The position numbers and the translations under genes were made by a program. The notes below the pieces were generated by a model. The model made no database searches. It saw only the letters and a program-made list of their open reading frames with translations, and had not been told where the DNA came from. A DNA stretch of 64,000 bases from Litchfieldella qijiaojingensis (GTDB lineage: Bacteria > Pseudomonadota > Gammaproteobacteria > Pseudomonadales > Halomonadaceae): positions 1 to 64,000 of the forward strand of contig NZ_BMXS01000019.1 of assembly GCF_014651875.1 (NCBI RefSeq), given 5' to 3'. Below, in pieces: positions 1 to 8,865 of this stretch (position 1 is the first letter of the stretch; each line of letters starts with the position of its first letter).

Positions 1-1
1 G

Positions 2-1126
2 GCGACCTACGACGAAGTGGCGACGCAGATCACGCTGCTGACCCATTCGGCCCCGGACGCCGCCGTGGACGCGGGAGGCTCCATCACCGAAGACCTCTAC
101 GAAGCCCTGATCCGGCGCGGCTACAGCCTCGAGGACGCCACGGCCATTCTCGCTGACGAAGCGTTCCAGGATCAGGTGCTGGCCAGCATGAAGACCATCG
201 CCGAGGTGAGCGGCCCGCTCATGGACAGCGAGACACCCCCGGAAGCGGACGCGTCAGCGCCTGAGGACGCCGCCCCATCCGACGTTTATTACGATGACCA
301 GGGCCTGCCGGTGGTGGAGCTAAAGACCATTGTCGTGATCGGCGAGCGGTCTCCGGAGAAGACCCCGGCGCAAGTGGTGCTGCGGGGCGCTTCCGATATC
401 AACGCCTACCTGGAGGCACACCCGGCGCAGCGGCAGATCGTTGAGATTGGTCTGGCGGTGGCCCAGGGGCCGAAGGGCGTGATCGAGCTGCTGGTGAGCA
501 AGGCGATAGAGCATTCCTCATTTGGAAAGAAGATTGCCGAGGCAACCTATGAAGGCGGAAAGTTGCTTGCCGAATGGGTGGAAGACCGCTATCTGTCGGT
601 CGACCGCTTCGAAGATGATCGCCACCTGATTGGCGGTGGCGTCTTCGCGGCGGGTATTGTCGCGGGTGGAATCACCCCCGGTGGGAAGAGAGGGGGCGGA
701 GAGCACGCAGGGGGGCATGCCCCGGATATAGGAGCGCCTCATCTCAGGAACCCGGATTCACCTTACTACGTGAGAATTGACCCGGCTCATCCAGGTCAAC
801 CCGATCCAGCATATTCGGTTGATACTTCCACGTTTGCGAGTGGAGCCACGACTGCAAACGGTGGTATCAGAAACAGCCGCGCGTTTTGGAATGCCTGGGC
901 TGAGAAGCCAAATGCTGCTCTGAGCCAATCAAACAAGGATTTGATTGCTAGCGGTCGATCTCCTAAAGTTGACAATGACTGGATCCGCGCTTTTCCGGAA
1001 CATGCTCCTTACAAGGATCAAACTTTGGTTCATCACCACATGGACTATGGGAAACATGCTATTCCGTTACCAAGCCAAGTCCATGCAAATTCACCGGGGT
1101 TTGGCGTTTGGCATCCACCAAATTGA
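2..1126 (+). CDS. 3' end of a CdiA/filamentous-haemagglutinin-like exoprotein with an HNH-type nuclease toxin tip (partial)
   Basis: The frame is already open at base 2, so this is the C-terminal 374 or so residues of a larger protein that starts left of the window. The first two thirds are acidic and alanine/glycine-rich, as in the pre-toxin part of two-partner-secreted CdiA proteins. Near the end is LVHHHMDYGKHAIPLP followed by QVH, matching the His-rich core (HHH..G....P...H) of HNH/endonuclease VII-superfamily toxin tips. GC falls in the last ~350 bases, as is usual for exchangeable toxin tips. The next gene is an SMI1/KNR4-like immunity candidate. Expected role: delivery of a DNase domain into neighbouring cells. 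The nuclease subclass is uncertain. Confidence 0.75.
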   Translation, partial: ATYDEVATQITLLTHSAPDAAVDAGGSITEDLYEALIRRGYSLEDATAILADEAFQDQVLASMKTIAEVSGPLMDSETPPEADASAPEDAAPSDVYYDDQGLPVVELKTIVVIGERSPEKTPAQVVLRGASDINAYLEAHPAQRQIVEIGLAVAQGPKGVIELLVSKAIEHSSFGKKIAEATYEGGKLLAEWVEDRYLSVDRFEDDRHLIGGGVFAAGIVAGGITPGGKRGGGEHAGGHAPDIGAPHLRNPDSPYYVRIDPAHPGQPDPAYSVDTSTFASGATTANGGIRNSRAFWNAWAEKPNAALSQSNKDLIASGRSPKVDNDWIRAFPEHAPYKDQTLVHHHMDYGKHAIPLPSQVHANSPGFGVWHPPN

Positions 1127-1134
1127 GAACCAAC

Positions 1135-1710
1135 ATGCTGAAAAATATTCACGAGGTCCTTGAGTATTATCGGGCCCTAGCAAACCGTCCATCTGGGTTT
1201 CCGGCCACTCTACTTGAATCGAGAGCGGAACCTTTGGATTTGCAGTCATCGGGCTTGGGGCTGCCGGAGAGTTACATAGATTTTGTGCAGCGATACAAGG
1301 TTGAGGAAGTCTCGGTGGGGATGTTGGAGCTTATGCCAATTCCCTCTGACGATATAATCGAGACAATTCGACAGCTGAATGGCGATCAAAAAAGCCCTTA
1401 TGTTAGTGAGCAGTATGTTCATGTCGCCAACTTCGAAGGTGATCTAGTGTTGCTCGTGAAGGGCGAAGACTATCATGATGATGGAAGGGTTTTTTTTCGC
1501 GACATCTCGTCTGGATATTTTCGTGAACCCGTTTGTCTCGCAAATGGATTTGAAGATTTTATCGTCATAGCTGCCAATCTTGATCAGCGGTCACTTGAAG
1601 GCCTTGATGCAGAAGCCGAGGTTTTTACTGATATCGCAAAGATTGTTAACCCCGCTTTGTCTGACGATGGGCAAAAATGCTGGGGCCGAATTTGCGAAAT
1701 GTTCACCTGA
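1135..1710 (+). CDS. SMI1/KNR4-family immunity protein candidate
   Basis: A 191-residue acidic cytoplasmic protein without signal peptide or membrane segment. The segment GLPESYIDFVQRYKVEE and the pattern after it resemble the SMI1/KNR4 (SUKH) fold, a very common immunity family beside polymorphic nuclease toxins. It begins 8 bases after the stop of the toxin gene. An in-frame ATG at 1108 exists, but the ATG at 1135 is preceded by GAGAA at suitable distance and gives a natural N-terminus (MLKNIHEVLEYYRALAN). GC is clearly lower than in the flanking haemagglutinin DNA, consistent with transfer as a toxin-immunity pair. Presumed to neutralise the upstream toxin tip; the family assignment rests on eye recognition. 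Confidence 0.65.
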   Translation: MLKNIHEVLEYYRALANRPSGFPATLLESRAEPLDLQSSGLGLPESYIDFVQRYKVEEVSVGMLELMPIPSDDIIETIRQLNGDQKSPYVSEQYVHVANFEGDLVLLVKGEDYHDDGRVFFRDISSGYFREPVCLANGFEDFIVIAANLDQRSLEGLDAEAEVFTDIAKIVNPALSDDGQKCWGRICEMFT

Positions 1711-1967
1711 TATTGTGACCCTTTGCTATAGGGAAAATGCGGATTCTGCATCTGGCGGTGCCGCTGATGGTCACCTGAACCCGTGAGATTGGTGCCATTA
1801 ATCCTGGTGGCCTCAATGACCAAGTGCAACACCTGACCCATCAGGTATCGTGCCGCCATGACGCATTGCAATCGCGACCTCACCGCGATCTTTAACAATT
1901 GATTCGTTTGTATCTTACCGAGACCCGCAGCCGTCAGAGCAGCCTGTCGGCTACGGATTCTCGGTGC
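1711..1967. other. intergenic stretch without a supported gene; possible insertion-sequence scar
   Basis: No credible coding region. It contains a small dyad, ACCTGA-CCCA-TCAGGT (1831-1846), and the 12-mer AGTGCAACACCT (1823-1834), which recurs exactly at 8151-8162 on the far side of the CDI module region. This could be the scar of an insertion sequence or recombination event, but no transposase remains. Confidence 0.3.
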
Positions 1968-2932
1968 GATGCACAAAAGCGTGCAAGACACCAGCGACGC
2001 CGCCATCATGCGGGCCGGCGATGATCTGCCCATCATCGAAGCCACGGAGCAGAGTACCAGCGATCACGAGGAAACCCACGGCAAGGCCGAGGCCACCCTG
2101 GTAGCCTAGCAGGCTGCGGCCGGGGCGGCCTCGGCTTCGAGCTATGCCTTCGGCTTCAATGCCGGCATCCAGGCCGATATTCAGGCCAGCCAGTCGACCA
2201 CCGAAGCGCACGAGACCCGCTCGGTCGGCTCCACGACATCGACATCCTGGCCAGCCGGGACAGCGCCACCCAGCGCACCGACACCGAAAGCGGCGAACTG
2301 ACCGCCGCGGTGACACTGTTCGGCGCCACCAGCGGCGCCACCCTGAACCTCTCCTACGAGCGCGACCGGGCCCGTGACCGGGCGGTGAACTACACCAACA
2401 GCGAAGTGCATGCCGACCGGTTGACCATCGACTCGGTGGGCGACACCAACCTCATCGGTGGCACGGTCCGGGCGGAGCAGGACCTGCAAGCCCGGATCGG
2501 CGGTGACCTTGTCATCGCCTCGCGCCAGAACCGCAGCAGTGGCGGCAGCGCCGGGTATGGCGTCAGTGCAGGGATCAGTCTGGGCCAGTCCGAAGGCGGT
2601 GAAGCCGACGCGCTGTCGGATCCCAATGGAAACAGCAGCAGTGCCCGGCACGACCCCGGCGACCTCGACACGGTCACGGGCGTCAGCGGCGGGGCGAGCC
2701 AGCATCGCGGCAGCTACGTCAACAGCGACACCGTGGTCAGCAGCCTGACCTCCGGCGGCACGGCGGACATCGATGTCGAGGGCAACACCCATCTGTCCGG
2801 CAGTACTCTGGCGACGGTGGACGAGCAAGGCAATGACCTGGGCCAGCTCAATCTCACCACCGGCTCGCTGAGCTACGACCACCTGACAATACGCACCACA
2901 GCCGGCAGAGCAGCGCAGGCGTATCCACCAAC
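1968..2932 (+). pseudogene. degenerate upstream part of a displaced CdiA/FHA module
   Basis: Haemagglutinin-repeat-like protein can be read only by changing frame. The frame through 1968-2106 ends at a TAG at 2107; the same frame resumes to about 2225, then a +1 shift carries into a segment with AAVTLFGATSGATLNLSY, and another shift near 2887 leads into the long open frame below. No start codon, signal peptide or TPS domain precedes it. This is what remains of the middle of a CdiA-like gene after recombination downstream of the primary cdiA. Confidence 0.7.
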
Positions 2933-5900
2933 GTGGGGCTTGGTGCCACGCCCTCGGAGTCCGGCGTGCAGGAGGGGGCCGACGGCCCGAGCATCAATAC
3001 CAGCCGGATCACCACCACCTACGGCAGCAGCGACCAGCGAAGCGTGACCCTGGCCACCCTGGGGCAGGGCGATATCCAAATCGCCGACCCCGAGGCCGGC
3101 GACGACCCGAGTGGCCTCAACCGCGACACCACCCACGACTGGGGCGACAACCCCGACCGCCCGTGGGCGAGGGAGCGCGTCGATGAGCGCACCACCACCC
3201 AGGTCGGCAGCCAACTGAGCAGCGGCGGTGACACCGACCTCGGCGCCGGACGCGACGTGCGCCTGACCGCCAGCGAGATCGACAGTGGCGCCGGCCTGGC
3301 CATCGAGGCGGGCAACGACATCGTCCTCGGCGCCGCCGAGAACATCAGCCAAACCCAGACGCGTACCGGGCCATTCCGCCGCTCGCAAACCCGCACCGTC
3401 GAACAAGCCGGCAGCGAACTGAAGGCCAGGGAAGACGTCGCCCTCCAGGCGCAGCGTCACATCACCGCCATCGCCAGCCGCGCCGAGGCGGCCGGCAACC
3501 TGGCGCTCGACGCCGGTGGCGACCTCACCCTGGCCTCGGCGGCCAACGTTCGCCACCACGAATCCCACACCGCCACCACCGACTGGATCAGCCGCCGGGT
3601 GCGCCAGCAGGGCAGCGAACTGCTGGCCGGCAAGAACCTCACGATGCGCAGCGGGCGCGATCTGCGCCTGATCGCCAGCGAGGCCAAGGCCGGCGACGAC
3701 GCCTTCCTGATCGCCGGTCGCGACGTCGAACTGCTCGCCGCCAACGACCAGGACTACTCCCTCTACGAAAAGGAAGAGAGCGGCCTGTTCAGCAGCAGTT
3801 ACCGGCGCGACGAGATCAACGACATTCGCGCCGTGGGCAGCCACCTCGAGAGCGGTAATGATCTCACCGTGGCCAGCGGCGTCGATCAACGCTACCAAGG
3901 CGCTCGCCTCGAAGCCGGCAACGACCTGACCCTGGCCAGCGGCGGTGCCATTCACTTCGAAGCCGCCAGCGACGTCCACACCGAATCCCACGAAGAGCGC
4001 AGCGGCAATTTCGCCTGGCAATCGTCGCGGGGCGAAGGGCGCACCGACGAAACCCTGCGCCAGAGCCAACTGATCGCCAAGGGCAACCTCGTCATCCAGG
4101 CCGCCGACGGCATCGTCGCCGAGGTGCCCGAGATCAACGCACAAACCGTCAGCCAGACCATCGACGCCATGGTCGAAGCCGACCCCGACCTCGCCTGGCT
4201 CAAGGAGATGGAGGAACGCGGCGACATCGACTGGCGGCGGGTCAAGGAAATCCACGACAGCTGGGAGTACGAGCAATCCGGGCTCGGCGCCGGTGCCATA
4301 TTGGTCATCGCGATCGTCGCCTCGGTATTCGTGGGACCGGCCGCCGCCGGCATGCTCGGGGCCACCGGTGCCACGGGCGCGGCGGTCAGTGCCGCGGTGT
4401 CCTCACTGGCCACCACCGCCACTGTGAGCGCGGTCAACAACCGCGGCGATCTGGGCGATGTGTTCGACGACACCTTCTCCAGCGACAGCCTGCGCGGCGC
4501 GGCCACCGCCGCCGTCAGCGCCGGGGTCACCAAGGGCGTGATGGGCGATACCACCAACACCGCCGGCCTGGACCTCGGTAACGCCGGCGACATCGCCCGC
4601 TTCGCCGGCCAGCGCGCCTCGCAAATGGCCATCAACGCCAGCGTCAGCACCGCCATCGAAGGCGGCAGCCTGAGCGACAACCTCGAGGCCGGCCTCGACG
4701 GCGTACTGACCGAAGTGGTCGCCGCCGTACTGTTCGACGCCATAGGCGACTATGCCCATGAGCAAGAATGGGCGGAGGGAGACCTCGAGAAAATCGCCCT
4801 GCACGCCCTGGCCGGTGGCGCCGTCGCCGAAGCCACGGGCAGCGACTTCCGAACCGGCGCCCTGGCCGCCGGCGCCAACGAAGCGCTGGTGGACCACCTG
4901 GCCGAACTGGTCGACAACGACCCGCAACTGCTGGTCGCCGCCTCGCAGATCACCGGCATCATCGCCGCCGAACTGACGGACGGCGATGTGAATCAAGGTG
5001 CCGAAATCGCGGGGTATTCGACGCAGTACAACCGCCAAGCGCACGCCCATGAGAAAGAGGTCGCTCAAAAACTTGCTGAGCAAAGTGATGGTGAATACAC
5101 AGCTGAAGAAATTGAGCAAGCTCTGCGCGGAATGTTTAACGATGAGCTGGGAGAGTCGCCGGGGTCTAACGTCGTGGTGGATCTGCACGACCTTGATGCC
5201 ATTGATGCCAGCTACTATGACTTCGGCGGTGAATGGCTCGCCACCCCTGGGGGCGACGGTAACACCCGTTATCTCGTCCAGATGGTACCGGCAGATACGC
5301 CGCCGGAACTGGTTGCCTACATCATCGAGCAGACAGGGGGAGAATCGTCTCCCTATCGTGCGATGGTAGCTCCTACTCCGAGCCCTCGTCCCGAGCCCAA
5401 ACTGCGCTTCCCGGGCAGTATCGCCATGGCGGCAGGGCTACCCTACAACCTCAATCAGACCGATAGCCGGCCATGGGCGGAGATCAAACAAGGCCAGGAA
5501 GCACTCACCCGTGGTATCGCCAGCCTGGCGTCACTCCCGGTGACGGGTGGTTATGCGGCAGCCACCCTGACGGCTCGTGCAGCGGCAGGGCTGTTTGCCA
5601 CTGGCGCCGGTTTCGACGCATTGGGCCAGTATGCGCAAGGAGGTGAATACCGCCCCGGCCAGACGCTGATGGCCGGCATCACCGCCATGGGTTATGGACC
5701 ACTGGCAGGTGGGGGGATACTGGGCAATGCCGCTGTGGGTGCTGTTGCAGGGGGGACGAGCACCGCTGCTAATAACTGGGTGTATGACGAGGATAAGTCT
5801 GTTCGCTGGGGAGCAACTGTCGGCGCGGTAGCTGGTGGGGCTGGTACGTGGTTCGGTGATCGCATTAAAGGGGTGGCATCATATATACCGTCCCAAGTCA

Positions 5901-6037
5901 GCGTGCCGTATTTCCAAACCCCGGCAACATTCAGTGTACCCCTGCCATCGGCTGATACTATTGGTAACACGGCACAAGCTGTAATCAGTAACGCACCTGC
6001 CTTGTTGCCAGGTGTCGACAATGAGGAGCGACAATAA
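2933..6037 (+). CDS. orphan CdiA/FHA C-terminal module with DUF637-like region and glycine-rich toxin tip
   Basis: An open frame of 1034 residues with no proper 5' end, continuing from the broken segment upstream. Residues 1-420 are FHA-type repeats (recurring GNDLTLASG, AGRDVEL, GSELLAGKNL). Around 440-720 is an alanine-rich, partly hydrophobic stretch like the DUF637/haemagglutinin-associated domain. The last ~330 residues form the toxin tip, GC-poorer at its junction (~5000-5200) and ending in many small-residue motifs (GGYAAATLTARAAAGLF, AVGAVAGGTST, ATVGAVAGGAG), suggesting a membrane-inserting toxin. Its stop overlaps the start of a multi-pass immunity gene (TAATG). Probably silent unless recombined onto the primary cdiA. 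Confidence 0.7.
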   Translation: MGLGATPSESGVQEGADGPSINTSRITTTYGSSDQRSVTLATLGQGDIQIADPEAGDDPSGLNRDTTHDWGDNPDRPWARERVDERTTTQVGSQLSSGGDTDLGAGRDVRLTASEIDSGAGLAIEAGNDIVLGAAENISQTQTRTGPFRRSQTRTVEQAGSELKAREDVALQAQRHITAIASRAEAAGNLALDAGGDLTLASAANVRHHESHTATTDWISRRVRQQGSELLAGKNLTMRSGRDLRLIASEAKAGDDAFLIAGRDVELLAANDQDYSLYEKEESGLFSSSYRRDEINDIRAVGSHLESGNDLTVASGVDQRYQGARLEAGNDLTLASGGAIHFEAASDVHTESHEERSGNFAWQSSRGEGRTDETLRQSQLIAKGNLVIQAADGIVAEVPEINAQTVSQTIDAMVEADPDLAWLKEMEERGDIDWRRVKEIHDSWEYEQSGLGAGAILVIAIVASVFVGPAAAGMLGATGATGAAVSAAVSSLATTATVSAVNNRGDLGDVFDDTFSSDSLRGAATAAVSAGVTKGVMGDTTNTAGLDLGNAGDIARFAGQRASQMAINASVSTAIEGGSLSDNLEAGLDGVLTEVVAAVLFDAIGDYAHEQEWAEGDLEKIALHALAGGAVAEATGSDFRTGALAAGANEALVDHLAELVDNDPQLLVAASQITGIIAAELTDGDVNQGAEIAGYSTQYNRQAHAHEKEVAQKLAEQSDGEYTAEEIEQALRGMFNDELGESPGSNVVVDLHDLDAIDASYYDFGGEWLATPGGDGNTRYLVQMVPADTPPELVAYIIEQTGGESSPYRAMVAPTPSPRPEPKLRFPGSIAMAAGLPYNLNQTDSRPWAEIKQGQEALTRGIASLASLPVTGGYAAATLTARAAAGLFATGAGFDALGQYAQGGEYRPGQTLMAGITAMGYGPLAGGGILGNAAVGAVAGGTSTAANNWVYDEDKSVRWGATVGAVAGGAGTWFGDRIKGVASYIPSQVSVPYFQTPATFSVPLPSADTIGNTAQAVISNAPALLPGVDNEERQ

Positions 6038-6840
6038 TGGCGGCACGAGATATGACGTGGCCGGGTTTTTTTAAGCGCCAAGCTAAATATACGTTGGGCA
6101 TTTGTGCAGTTTTCCTTTTTTTCTGGAATAGCGTGGCTATTGGAGAGTGGGTGTATGCCCTGTTCGGCGGCGAGCTGAGAGGTTATGGCCCAGGACAGCA
6201 GCGCTGGCATCGTGTATGGGCTGTGGGATTCGTGGGTATGTATCTATTCGGATCCCTGCTTGACTTTATCGGCGTTTGGTATTGGCAAAAATATCCAGAA
6301 AAGAGGCGTCAACTGGAAGAGGGTGACAAGCAGAGGCAAGAAGAGCGGAAAGATGAGAAGACCTATGAGGCCCAAAATTCACCAATGCGCGCCTCCTTTA
6401 TCGAACCAACTGCTGCAGGCGATATCGTGCATCGCGCTGAGTTGAGTAAGACGGAGCAGGGTTATACGTTGCAGCTGAGCCAAGCGGGGCAGGATGTTCA
6501 GCAGGGTGACCGCATAGAGAAGTATGAGTCTGAGCAGGCGGTGAAGCAGTATCTTGAGCAAAATACCCCGTTTCGATGGGGCGATTTTGTTACTCCAGTC
6601 GCTATTGAGCAGAACCGCCAGGCGAATGAAGAAATACCACCGATCGGTTTGCTGATGGATAAGCTTGGGCTCTCCGGGATCTTCGGGTCGTTATTGAGCA
6701 CTATCTTAGTGATCAAACTCGTGCCCGCATTAACAGAAGACGGGATGAATGATGTGTTGAGAAGTTTTGTCATCGTGCTCGCTGCGGTGTTTGGCTGGTG
6801 GGTAGGAAGGCAATGTTCACGGCTGTTCAAGCAGAAGTGA
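6037..6840 (+). CDS. multi-pass membrane immunity protein candidate for the orphan toxin tip
   Basis: 267 residues. Two hydrophobic segments near the N-terminus (about residues 13-34 and 61-83), a charged central part rich in Glu, Lys and Gln (about 85-190), then two more membrane segments at the C-terminus (about 208-226 and 240-258). The ATG overlaps the last base of the upstream stop, so the two are translationally coupled. A membrane immunity protein paired with a glycine-rich toxin tip fits protection against a pore-forming or membrane-acting toxin. Low GC. No family is recognised; the function is inferred from position and topology. Confidence 0.55.
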   Translation: MAARDMTWPGFFKRQAKYTLGICAVFLFFWNSVAIGEWVYALFGGELRGYGPGQQRWHRVWAVGFVGMYLFGSLLDFIGVWYWQKYPEKRRQLEEGDKQRQEERKDEKTYEAQNSPMRASFIEPTAAGDIVHRAELSKTEQGYTLQLSQAGQDVQQGDRIEKYESEQAVKQYLEQNTPFRWGDFVTPVAIEQNRQANEEIPPIGLLMDKLGLSGIFGSLLSTILVIKLVPALTEDGMNDVLRSFVIVLAAVFGWWVGRQCSRLFKQK

Positions 6841-7230
6841 ACGGTAAGGCAATGGAAGGCAGCCTAGCCAGCGGCGGCGACCTGACCCTGGCCAGCGGCG
6901 GCGCCATCCACTTCGAAGCCGCCAGCATTTCCACACCGAAGCCCACGAGAAGAGCAGCGGCAACTTTGCCTTGCAATCGTCACGAGTCGAGAGGCGTACC
7001 GACGAGACCCGTCGGTAGCATGGGATGTTGATCAGCTTCAAGTTGAGAAGTAAATATTGCAGCCGTCTCATGGGAGAGATCTGAAAGATAGGAGTTGATT
7101 TGTTGGAGTATCAAAGGAGATGATGAATTCTGGTTGGGGGGTTGCATCATGGCTATTGAGGGATGATATGAAGCAGGTGATAAGACGTATTAATGTCTCG
7201 GGCAATGACCCAAGAATCGAATTTGGCTGA
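6841..7230 (+). pseudogene. vestige of a third CdiA module: FHA-repeat fragment plus toxin-tail remnant
   Basis: Bases from about 6872 to 7015 repeat, with small differences and frameshifts, the DNA at about 3925-4060 that encodes LTLASGGAIHFEAAS and what follows. Reading continues out of frame and stops at 7029. A short open frame at 7099-7230, including MMNSGWGVASWLLRDDMKQ and ending at TGA 7228-7230, may be the tail of the lost toxin tip. It sits 38 bases before a putative immunity gene. This is the footprint of a cassette whose toxin was deleted. Confidence 0.6.
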
Positions 7231-7268
7231 AAATTTGCTGATTGCAATTTTTCTCAAGGATGTAGGTT

Positions 7269-7727
7269 GTGATCAATAATTTAAAGCATCCTTACTGGCG
7301 GGTGGTTATTGGCTTCACGCTTTGCCCCGCTGTTGTGGTACTATTCATGATGAGTTCTGTAATGTTTCTTGGGCTGCTGTTTGAACAGGACTTGCGTGAT
7401 GGCTGGTGGGAGACTTTTGGTGGACTGCCAGTGATCCTGGCTATCGCCTCATTGACAGCGCTTTATCTCTTTGGTGTGCCAGCCTTTCTCCTTTCACTAC
7501 TATATGCTTTGATTAAGCTCAGGAAATCTCTTCAGGCTTATCTAATCACTTTTATTGCTGGCGGCTCTGGAGCTCAAATATGGACTTTGTTGCCTGTCAC
7601 GACAGCGAGCATTGATGAGGGATTATTTAGATTTCCTGGTACATTCTTCATGGGAGCTGTTTCTTCATTGGTTATGGCTTTTGTCGTCTTGCCAAAGCGT
7701 TTTCAAAAGAACTTGACCAAAGGGTAA
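7269..7727 (+). CDS. small membrane protein, probable orphan immunity gene
   Basis: 152 residues with four predicted membrane segments (about 12-37, 50-78, 88-108, 123-145) and little else. The start is GTG with AAGGAT about ten bases upstream. It follows the broken third CdiA module in the position where an immunity gene is expected, and its low GC matches the other immunity genes here. No family recognised. If correct, it is an immunity gene kept after loss of its toxin, which would still protect against kin carrying that toxin. Confidence 0.5.
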   Translation: MINNLKHPYWRVVIGFTLCPAVVVLFMMSSVMFLGLLFEQDLRDGWWETFGGLPVILAIASLTALYLFGVPAFLLSLLYALIKLRKSLQAYLITFIAGGSGAQIWTLLPVTTASIDEGLFRFPGTFFMGAVSSLVMAFVVLPKRFQKNLTKG

Positions 7728-8193
7728 ATTGCTGGTTTGTGGGGCCCATTTTTCTTGCTGATCATGGTTTTTCTCATTCTTAAAAAGTGCTACTTCATGG
7801 GTGAGAGTTCATTTTAGAGTAGCCCGGCTGTGGGAAGAGCAAACGCATCGCTTCACACTGGTTTTTAACAACTGCATTTCTTTGTCTTGCATCAGTAATT
7901 GTGGATATCGCTTTGTAGTCCAGATATCGAAGGTCCCGGGTCTGATCATCCTAATAGTCAGGCCTCATCGATGGAGCTTGGAGCATCACAACCGGCCCAC
8001 CGGCGGCCTGCGCGGCAACCTTAAGTCAGACCTGGGGGAAGTCGAGAAATAGCTTATGTAACGGCGTCTTTTCTCATGGATGTGCCGGATTGTCAGTTTA
8101 TGTAATAGTAGCTTTGCCAATATTTTATTGATGCTTGGCCGCAGAAACTGAGTGCAACACCTTACCGGATTGGTCAGGTGTTGCCCGGTAGCC
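7728..8193. other. gene-free stretch at the end of the CDI island
   Basis: Low-GC DNA with no convincing gene: the one sizeable frame (7801-8052) lacks family resemblance and a ribosome-binding site. The second copy of the 12-mer AGTGCAACACCT lies at 8151-8162, inside a stem-loop described separately. Confidence 0.5.
8154..8184 (-). terminator. stem-loop after the HigBA-type operon
   Basis: GCAACACCT (8154-8162) and AGGTGTTGC (8176-8184) form a perfect 9-bp stem around a 13-base loop, ten bases beyond the antitoxin stop. There is no T-run on the minus strand, so it may be an mRNA-stabilising hairpin rather than an intrinsic terminator. Confidence 0.35.
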
Positions 8194-8496
8194 TCAGACG
8201 GGGAAGCCGTGGTGGGTACCGTCAGGCAGTTCTACATCCAGACGGACTTTCCCGCCGATGGCCTCAACGTAACGCTTGATGGAGCTCAAGCGCAGGTCTT
8301 GACCGCCTTTCTCCATACCGGCAACGGTCGGTTGCCTGACGCCCATGGCCTCAGCCATCTCCGCTTGCGTCATCTCGACCAGATGGCGAATTTCCGAGAG
8401 GCGGAGATCCAACAACATCGCATCGGCTTTCGCCTTGGCGCGATTGACGAGTTCAGGGTTCTCATTGGCGATGAGTTGGTCCAGTGTGCGAGCCAT
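8194..8496 (-). CDS. HigA-type XRE-family antitoxin
   Basis: 100 residues. The C-terminal half carries an XRE helix-turn-helix: EMTQAEMAEAMGVRQPTVAGMEKG is followed by LRLSSIKRYVEAIGG, typical of HigA/DUF1870-like antitoxins. An upstream GTG at 8505 is possible, but the ATG at 8496 has AGGTG six bases before it and gives the natural start MARTLDQLIA. It lies immediately downstream of the toxin gene, the inverted order (toxin first) characteristic of higBA. Expected to bind and neutralise the toxin and to repress the operon through the operators upstream of the toxin gene. Confidence 0.8.
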   Translation of the reverse strand: MARTLDQLIANENPELVNRAKAKADAMLLDLRLSEIRHLVEMTQAEMAEAMGVRQPTVAGMEKGGQDLRLSSIKRYVEAIGGKVRLDVELPDGTHHGFPV

Positions 8497-8506
8497 AGCT
8501 TTCACC

Positions 8507-8848
8507 TCATTTCAGTGATTCCAGGTGGGCAGCGTATTCCCGGTCTGCCACTGGGATCATGTCATCATAGAAACGCTTGTTGCCTGTCTTGTCGCCGGCA
8601 CACAGTAGGATACCTGTCCGCCGAGGATCGAATGCGAAGAAGGCCCTCAGAGGCCGGCCCTGACTCTGAATCCTCAACTCCTTCATGTTGCGATACTGCG
8701 AGTCATTCACGGTATCAGCATGAGGGCGAGGCAACATTGGCCCTCTTTCCTGAAGCATCAAGATCGCCGCAAGTACGTTTTCTCGGTCAATCTCCTCCAA
8801 TGAGAAGTACCACTCTTCAAAAGTCTCGGTCTGTTCTATCGACCACAT
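8507..8848 (-). CDS. HigB/RelE-type mRNA interferase toxin
   Basis: 113 residues, the usual size for RelE/HigB (Gp49-like) toxins. Recognisable elements are the N-terminal TETFEEWYFSL, the strand MKELRIQSQGRPLRAFFAFDP and the C-terminal GDKTGNKRFYDDMI, where basic and aromatic residues of the ribosome-dependent RNase active site usually lie. The stop codon is next to the antitoxin ribosome-binding site, so the pair is co-translated. Predicted to cleave translated mRNA when the antitoxin is degraded. It borders the CDI island, a common place for addiction modules. Confidence 0.8.
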   Translation of the reverse strand: MWSIEQTETFEEWYFSLEEIDRENVLAAILMLQERGPMLPRPHADTVNDSQYRNMKELRIQSQGRPLRAFFAFDPRRTGILLCAGDKTGNKRFYDDMIPVADREYAAHLESLK

Positions 8849-8865
8849 TGGATCATCCTTGGATT

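Noticed and set aside
2873-4276. A 467-residue minus-strand frame opposite the CdiA module
   Set aside because: Composition is a valine/glycine/alanine shadow of the haemagglutinin repeats, with no family signal.
7801-8052. An 83-residue frame after the orphan immunity gene
   Set aside because: No ribosome-binding site, no resemblance to a protein family, and mixed composition.
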